From SIG673 sp045660565 (GTDB lineage: Bacteria > Bacillota > Clostridia > Oscillospirales > CAG-272): a stretch of 16,389 nt of DNA. A program made the position numbers and the translations under genes. Each line of letters starts with the position of its first letter. The first letter of the stretch is position 1. Where the stretch lies: the NCBI GenBank assembly GCA_045660565.1, contig JAZRDX010000018.1:1-16389 (forward strand), in the 5' to 3' direction. Positions 13,022 through 16,389 of the stretch are shown piece by piece. The notes under the pieces were generated by a model that ran no database searches, was not told the origin of the DNA, and worked only from the letters and a program-made list of their open reading frames with translations.

Positions 13022-14821
13022 ATGAAAACATTTTTCTTTAATAATGTAGACCTTACGGGCGGATACCTTTTTGACAAGCAGCAGCTTAATCGGAAAATAA
13101 CGATTAATTCTGTATATGACCGCTTTTACGACACGGGCAGAATAGGAGCGTTTAACTTTGATTACGATCCGACTAAGGAAGACGCGGTGAAGCCCCATGT
13201 TTTCTGGGACAGCGACGTTGCAAAGTGGATAGAGGGTGCGGCGTATATAATTAAAAAGAACCCTACCCCCGAGCTTGAAGAAAAGATAGACTCGCTTGTC
13301 GAGAAGATAAAGAAAAATCAGGACGAAAACGGTTACTTCAATATTTATTATACGGTCTGCGAGCCGCAGAACCGCTTTACCGACAGAGACCGCCACGAGC
13401 TTTACTGTGCGGGACACCTTATGGAAGCGGCGGTAGCCTATGCCGATGCAACGGGAAAGCGCGATTTTCTTGACTGTATGGAGAAATATGCGGAGCATAT
13501 CCGCAAGGTGTTTATGGTGGATCAGAGCGCGGCGTTCTCCACCCCCGGACACGAGGAAATAGAGCTTGCGCTCGTTAAAATGTACCTCTTTACAAAAAAC
13601 GAAAAATATCTCGATATGGCAAAATTCTTTATAAATACGCGCGGAACAAAGCCTGAGCAGAAGGCTTCCTTCTACTGTCAGGCGCATAAGCCGGTACGCG
13701 AGCAGAAAGAGGCTGTGGGACACTCTGTACGTGCGATGTATCTGTACACGGGTATGGCTATGCTTGCAAAGGAGACGGGAGACGAGGGACTTATTACCGC
13801 CTGCCGCGCGCTTTGGGAGGATACTGTTTTCCGTAAAATGTACGTTACGGGAGGACTTGGCTCTACCCACGTCGGAGAGGCGTTCACCGTCCCGTTTGAC
13901 CTTTCAAACGCGGAAGCGTATACCGAGACCTGTGCGGGAATAGGACTTATGTTCTTCTCAAACGCCATGCTTGCACTTGAAAACAACGCAAGATATGCCG
14001 ACGCGATAGAAAGAGTACTCTATAACGGAGTGCTTTCCGGTCTCTCACTTGACGGAGCTCGTTTCTTCTATGAAAATCCGCTTGAGATAAACCTTCGCGA
14101 AAAATACGAGAACAGAATTGGAAAACGCCGTCTGCCCATCACTCAGCGCCCTACACACTTCTTGTGCTCCTGCTGTCCGCCTAACGTAAACCGCCTGCTT
14201 CCGTCTCTCGGAAACTACGTATACGGTGCCGAGGGCGACACGCTCTATGTAAACCAGTTCGTTTCCTCGGAGCTTGACGCGGACGGAGTAAGCTGTAAGC
14301 AGACTACCGGTTACCCGAATGACGGAAAAGTAACGCTTAATGTAAGCGGAGCTGAAAAGGTTGCTGTCCGTATTCCCGAATGGTGTGAGAAATTTGAGTT
14401 AAATAAACCCTACGAAATGAAAAACGGATACGCGGTGGTCTTAAATGACGGAACGGAAATCAATGTTTCGTTTGATCTTACCCCGAAGGCGGTATTTGCC
14501 GATCCGCGTGTAAGACACGACGCATGTCGCGTTGCGGTAATGCGCGGTCCTATCGTTTACTGCGCCGAGGCTGTTGATAACTCCGATAATCTTCAGACGC
14601 TCCTTTTACCCACCGAAATAAAGGCAGAGGAGTGCTTCAGTGAGGAATTTGGACTTTATACACTCACCGTGCCGTGTGAAAAGCGCCTTCCGTTTGACGG
14701 CGGAATTTATTCCTCGAAGCCGCCTAAAACCGAAAAAACGTCGGTTAAGCTTATACCGTACAGCTGTTTTGCAAACCGCGGAGAGAGCGACATGATCGTC
14801 TGGTTCTGCGGTAAGTATTGA
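13022..14821 (+). CDS. GH127 beta-L-arabinofuranosidase
   Basis: Glycoside hydrolase of the HypBA1 type (599 residues; HypBA1 of Bifidobacterium longum is 658), which releases beta-linked L-arabinofuranose, for example from plant hydroxyproline-rich glycoproteins. The family uses a zinc-bound cysteine nucleophile. Matching residues are all present: acid/base E286 (in STHVGEAF), zinc ligands E302 and C304 (YTETCAG), and the CSCCPPN motif with nucleophile C384 and ligand C385. The alpha/alpha toroid fills residues 1 to about 400, with beta-sandwich modules after. There is no signal peptide, so it acts in the cytoplasm on imported oligosaccharides. AAGGAGG lies nine bases before the ATG. An AraC-type regulator is divergent. 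Other activities exist in related DUF1680 proteins, so the exact linkage is uncertain. Confidence 0.93.
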   Translation: MKTFFFNNVDLTGGYLFDKQQLNRKITINSVYDRFYDTGRIGAFNFDYDPTKEDAVKPHVFWDSDVAKWIEGAAYIIKKNPTPELEEKIDSLVEKIKKNQDENGYFNIYYTVCEPQNRFTDRDRHELYCAGHLMEAAVAYADATGKRDFLDCMEKYAEHIRKVFMVDQSAAFSTPGHEEIELALVKMYLFTKNEKYLDMAKFFINTRGTKPEQKASFYCQAHKPVREQKEAVGHSVRAMYLYTGMAMLAKETGDEGLITACRALWEDTVFRKMYVTGGLGSTHVGEAFTVPFDLSNAEAYTETCAGIGLMFFSNAMLALENNARYADAIERVLYNGVLSGLSLDGARFFYENPLEINLREKYENRIGKRRLPITQRPTHFLCSCCPPNVNRLLPSLGNYVYGAEGDTLYVNQFVSSELDADGVSCKQTTGYPNDGKVTLNVSGAEKVAVRIPEWCEKFELNKPYEMKNGYAVVLNDGTEINVSFDLTPKAVFADPRVRHDACRVAVMRGPIVYCAEAVDNSDNLQTLLLPTEIKAEECFSEEFGLYTLTVPCEKRLPFDGGIYSSKPPKTEKTSVKLIPYSCFANRGESDMIVWFCGKY

Positions 14822-14845
14822 CCTGGTAGGCAAAAACATAAAAAG

Positions 14846-14877
14846 AGAGACGTGTATCAAAAATACACGTCTCTTTT
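14846..14877. terminator. Bidirectional terminator between GH127 and putP
   Basis: AGAGACGTGTAT (14846-14857) pairs perfectly with ATACACGTCTCT (14863-14874) around CAAAA and is followed by TTTT. On the minus strand the stem is followed by a T-rich run (from 14844 leftwards), so the convergent putP transcript can end here too. Confidence 0.9.
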
Positions 14878-14937
14878 CTATTATGCTTGCGCTTTGTGAT
14901 GTAAATAATCGTATGCGCGTTTTTCCCTTATATTGAC

Positions 14938-16389
14938 TTAAGCGTTCTTTGCCGCCTCAAATTCCTTTTCGATCTCCTCGCTCGGCTTTGCGGTGAGAAG
15001 AGATGCAACGACTATCGCGATAGCGGAAAGAATGAATGCGGGAAGCAGCTCGTAAATTCCAATAAAGGGGAACGTTTCGGTAAAGAAGGCGGCATCGCGG
15101 ATAACCGTTCCAAAGATCATTCCGATAATTTTTGAACAGAGAGCAAGAATGTTGGGGAGATACTCCCATACGAATACGCTTACTCCACCGGTTACCATAC
15201 CTGCGATAGCACCTGCTCTGGTCGTTCTCTTCCAGAAAAGGGAGAAGAGCATTATCGGACCGAAGGTTGCTCCAAAGCCTGCCCATGCAAAGGAAACGAG
15301 AGAGAATATTACGCTCTCCTCGTCCCACGCTATAATTACACCGACGATTGCGATTACCACGAGAACGACTCTGGAAATCCACATAACGGTATTTTCGTTT
15401 GCCTCTTTGTCTTTCTTGATTATACCCTTATAAACGTTTACAGAAAGAGCGGATGAGGCGATAAGAAGGTAGGAGTCAGACGAGCTTATCGTTGCGGCAA
15501 GTATTCCCGCCATAATAAGTCCTGCAAGGATAAGCGGTAAGTAGGAGGTAGACATAACGATAAGTATGCTTTCCGCACCGCTCTTTGAGGCAAGCTCGCT
15601 GTTTGCGGCGATTTCGGGAATGGTTCTTCCGATAATACCTATCATAACAGCGGCGGCAAGAGAGATAAAGCACCAGGTGGTTGCGATTATTCTGGAGCGC
15701 TTTATTTCACCTGCCTCGCGGATAGCCATAAAGCGGAGGAGTACCTGAGGAACTCCGAAGTAGCCGAGCCCCCACGCCATAGTGGAAATAATGGTGAGGA
15801 AGCCGTACCTTGCAGGTTCACCGTAGCTTGTTACGCCGGAAGCATCAGCCGAGGGATTGCCCATCTGGGTTAATGAGAAGAAACCGGGAATATTTTTAGC
15901 GTTTTCAATAACCGCGCCGAAGCCGCCCGCGTTTACCACACCGACAATTATCATAACGATAAGCGCGATTACCATAACGATAGCCTGCATAAAGTCGGAT
16001 ACGCTTTCCGCAAGGAAGCCGCCGACAACTGTGTATGCAACGACGAATATCGCGCCAACTATAAGCATAACGTGATAGTTAAAGCCGAAAAGCGTTTCGA
16101 AAAGCTTACCGCAGGTTACAAAGCAGCTGGAGGCGTAAACGGTGAAGAATATAAAGATAAATACAGAAGCTATTCCGAGGATAACCTTTTTGTTTTCCTT
16201 AAATCTATTGCTGAAGAAGTCGGGAACGGTAATCGCGTTTCCGGCAATCTGCGAATAGTTGCGGAGTCTCCTTGCAACTAAAAGCCAGTTGATATAGGTT
16301 CCGATGGCAAGACCGAGAGCGGTCCAGAATGCATCTGCAAGACCGAACCAATATGCGACGCCGGGAAGTCCCATAAGCAGCCATCCGCT
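14938..16389 (-). CDS. putP: Sodium/proline symporter (SSS family), 5' partial
   Basis: Inner-membrane Na+-coupled proline importer of the solute:sodium symporter family. 483 residues are visible. The gene runs out of the window: codons before the first internal ATG (16374) read SGWLL, giving the family segment SGWLLMGLPG, which is near residue 57 in E. coli PutP, so about 50-55 N-terminal residues with the first membrane helix are missing. Further signatures are YTVVGGFLAESVSDFMQ (the SSS motif), GYFGVPQVLLRFMA and ILAATISSSDSYLLIASSA, whose Ser residues align with the Na+-site Ser340/Thr341 region of PutP. About eleven membrane helices are visible, and the C-terminal tail is acidic (KPSEEIEKEFEAAKNA). 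Other SSS substrates are possible, but the proline branch fits best. Confidence 0.93.
   Translation of the reverse strand, partial: SGWLLMGLPGVAYWFGLADAFWTALGLAIGTYINWLLVARRLRNYSQIAGNAITVPDFFSNRFKENKKVILGIASVFIFIFFTVYASSCFVTCGKLFETLFGFNYHVMLIVGAIFVVAYTVVGGFLAESVSDFMQAIVMVIALIVMIIVGVVNAGGFGAVIENAKNIPGFFSLTQMGNPSADASGVTSYGEPARYGFLTIISTMAWGLGYFGVPQVLLRFMAIREAGEIKRSRIIATTWCFISLAAAVMIGIIGRTIPEIAANSELASKSGAESILIVMSTSYLPLILAGLIMAGILAATISSSDSYLLIASSALSVNVYKGIIKKDKEANENTVMWISRVVLVVIAIVGVIIAWDEESVIFSLVSFAWAGFGATFGPIMLFSLFWKRTTRAGAIAGMVTGGVSVFVWEYLPNILALCSKIIGMIFGTVIRDAAFFTETFPFIGIYELLPAFILSAIAIVVASLLTAKPSEEIEKEFEAAKNA

Noticed and set aside
12977..13870. 297-codon minus-strand frame opposite the 5' half of GH127
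   Set aside because: Antisense to a gene with all catalytic residues in place; the product has no family signature and no ribosome site.

Overview
The window looks like a chromosomal segment of a low-to-mid-GC Firmicute of class Clostridia, probably an uncultured gut-type lineage. The basis is strong AAGGAGG-type ribosome sites, sigma-A-like promoters, AGA-rich arginine codon use, the short FSA-type transaldolase, an MltG-like/U32 gene pair as in Firmicutes, and an intergenic repeat family of a type I associate with gut Clostridia. No taxonomic marker is complete enough to go below class. Both ends cut through genes: uvrA on the left and putP on the right.

Region 1 (1-1113) holds the 3' end of uvrA with its terminator. 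A roughly 600-base non-coding stretch follows, carrying a perfect palindrome, a folded-back composite inverted-repeat element and a terminator-like segment. It ends in a clear promoter for ftsK. Region 2 (1114-10416) is all on the plus strand: ftsK with an unusually long linker, a DJ-1/PfpI protein, 5-formyl-THF cyclo-ligase, a short MltG-like membrane protein without a catalytic domain, a U32 family protein (likely tRNA hydroxylation), an AI-2E family transporter and proA. The first two genes after ftsK overlap and the last three are tightly packed. A 61-base tandem repeat and a start-codon-pairing inverted repeat sit before the MltG-like gene.

Region 3 (10417-14821) is a small carbohydrate block. 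A transaldolase (minus) and a DeoR-type regulator (plus) diverge from two core promoters that overlap in one 10-base palindrome. An AraC-type regulator (minus) diverges from an intracellular GH127 beta-L-arabinofuranosidase (plus). A plausible reading is release of L-arabinose from imported oligosaccharides, with the pentose entering the non-oxidative pentose phosphate pathway where transaldolase acts. Transporters and arabinose catabolic genes are not in the window. Region 4 (14822-16389) is a Na+/proline symporter on the minus strand.

All three convergent gene pairs (proA/transaldolase, deoR-type/araC-type, GH127/putP) meet at one compact hairpin that can terminate in both directions. I found no CRISPR array, transposase, phage gene, tRNA or rRNA. 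The gene content is largely ordinary housekeeping. The unusual parts are the repeat island, the repeat-embedded start of the MltG-like gene, the missing MltG catalytic domain, the structured leader before the DJ-1 gene and the mutually exclusive promoter pair.
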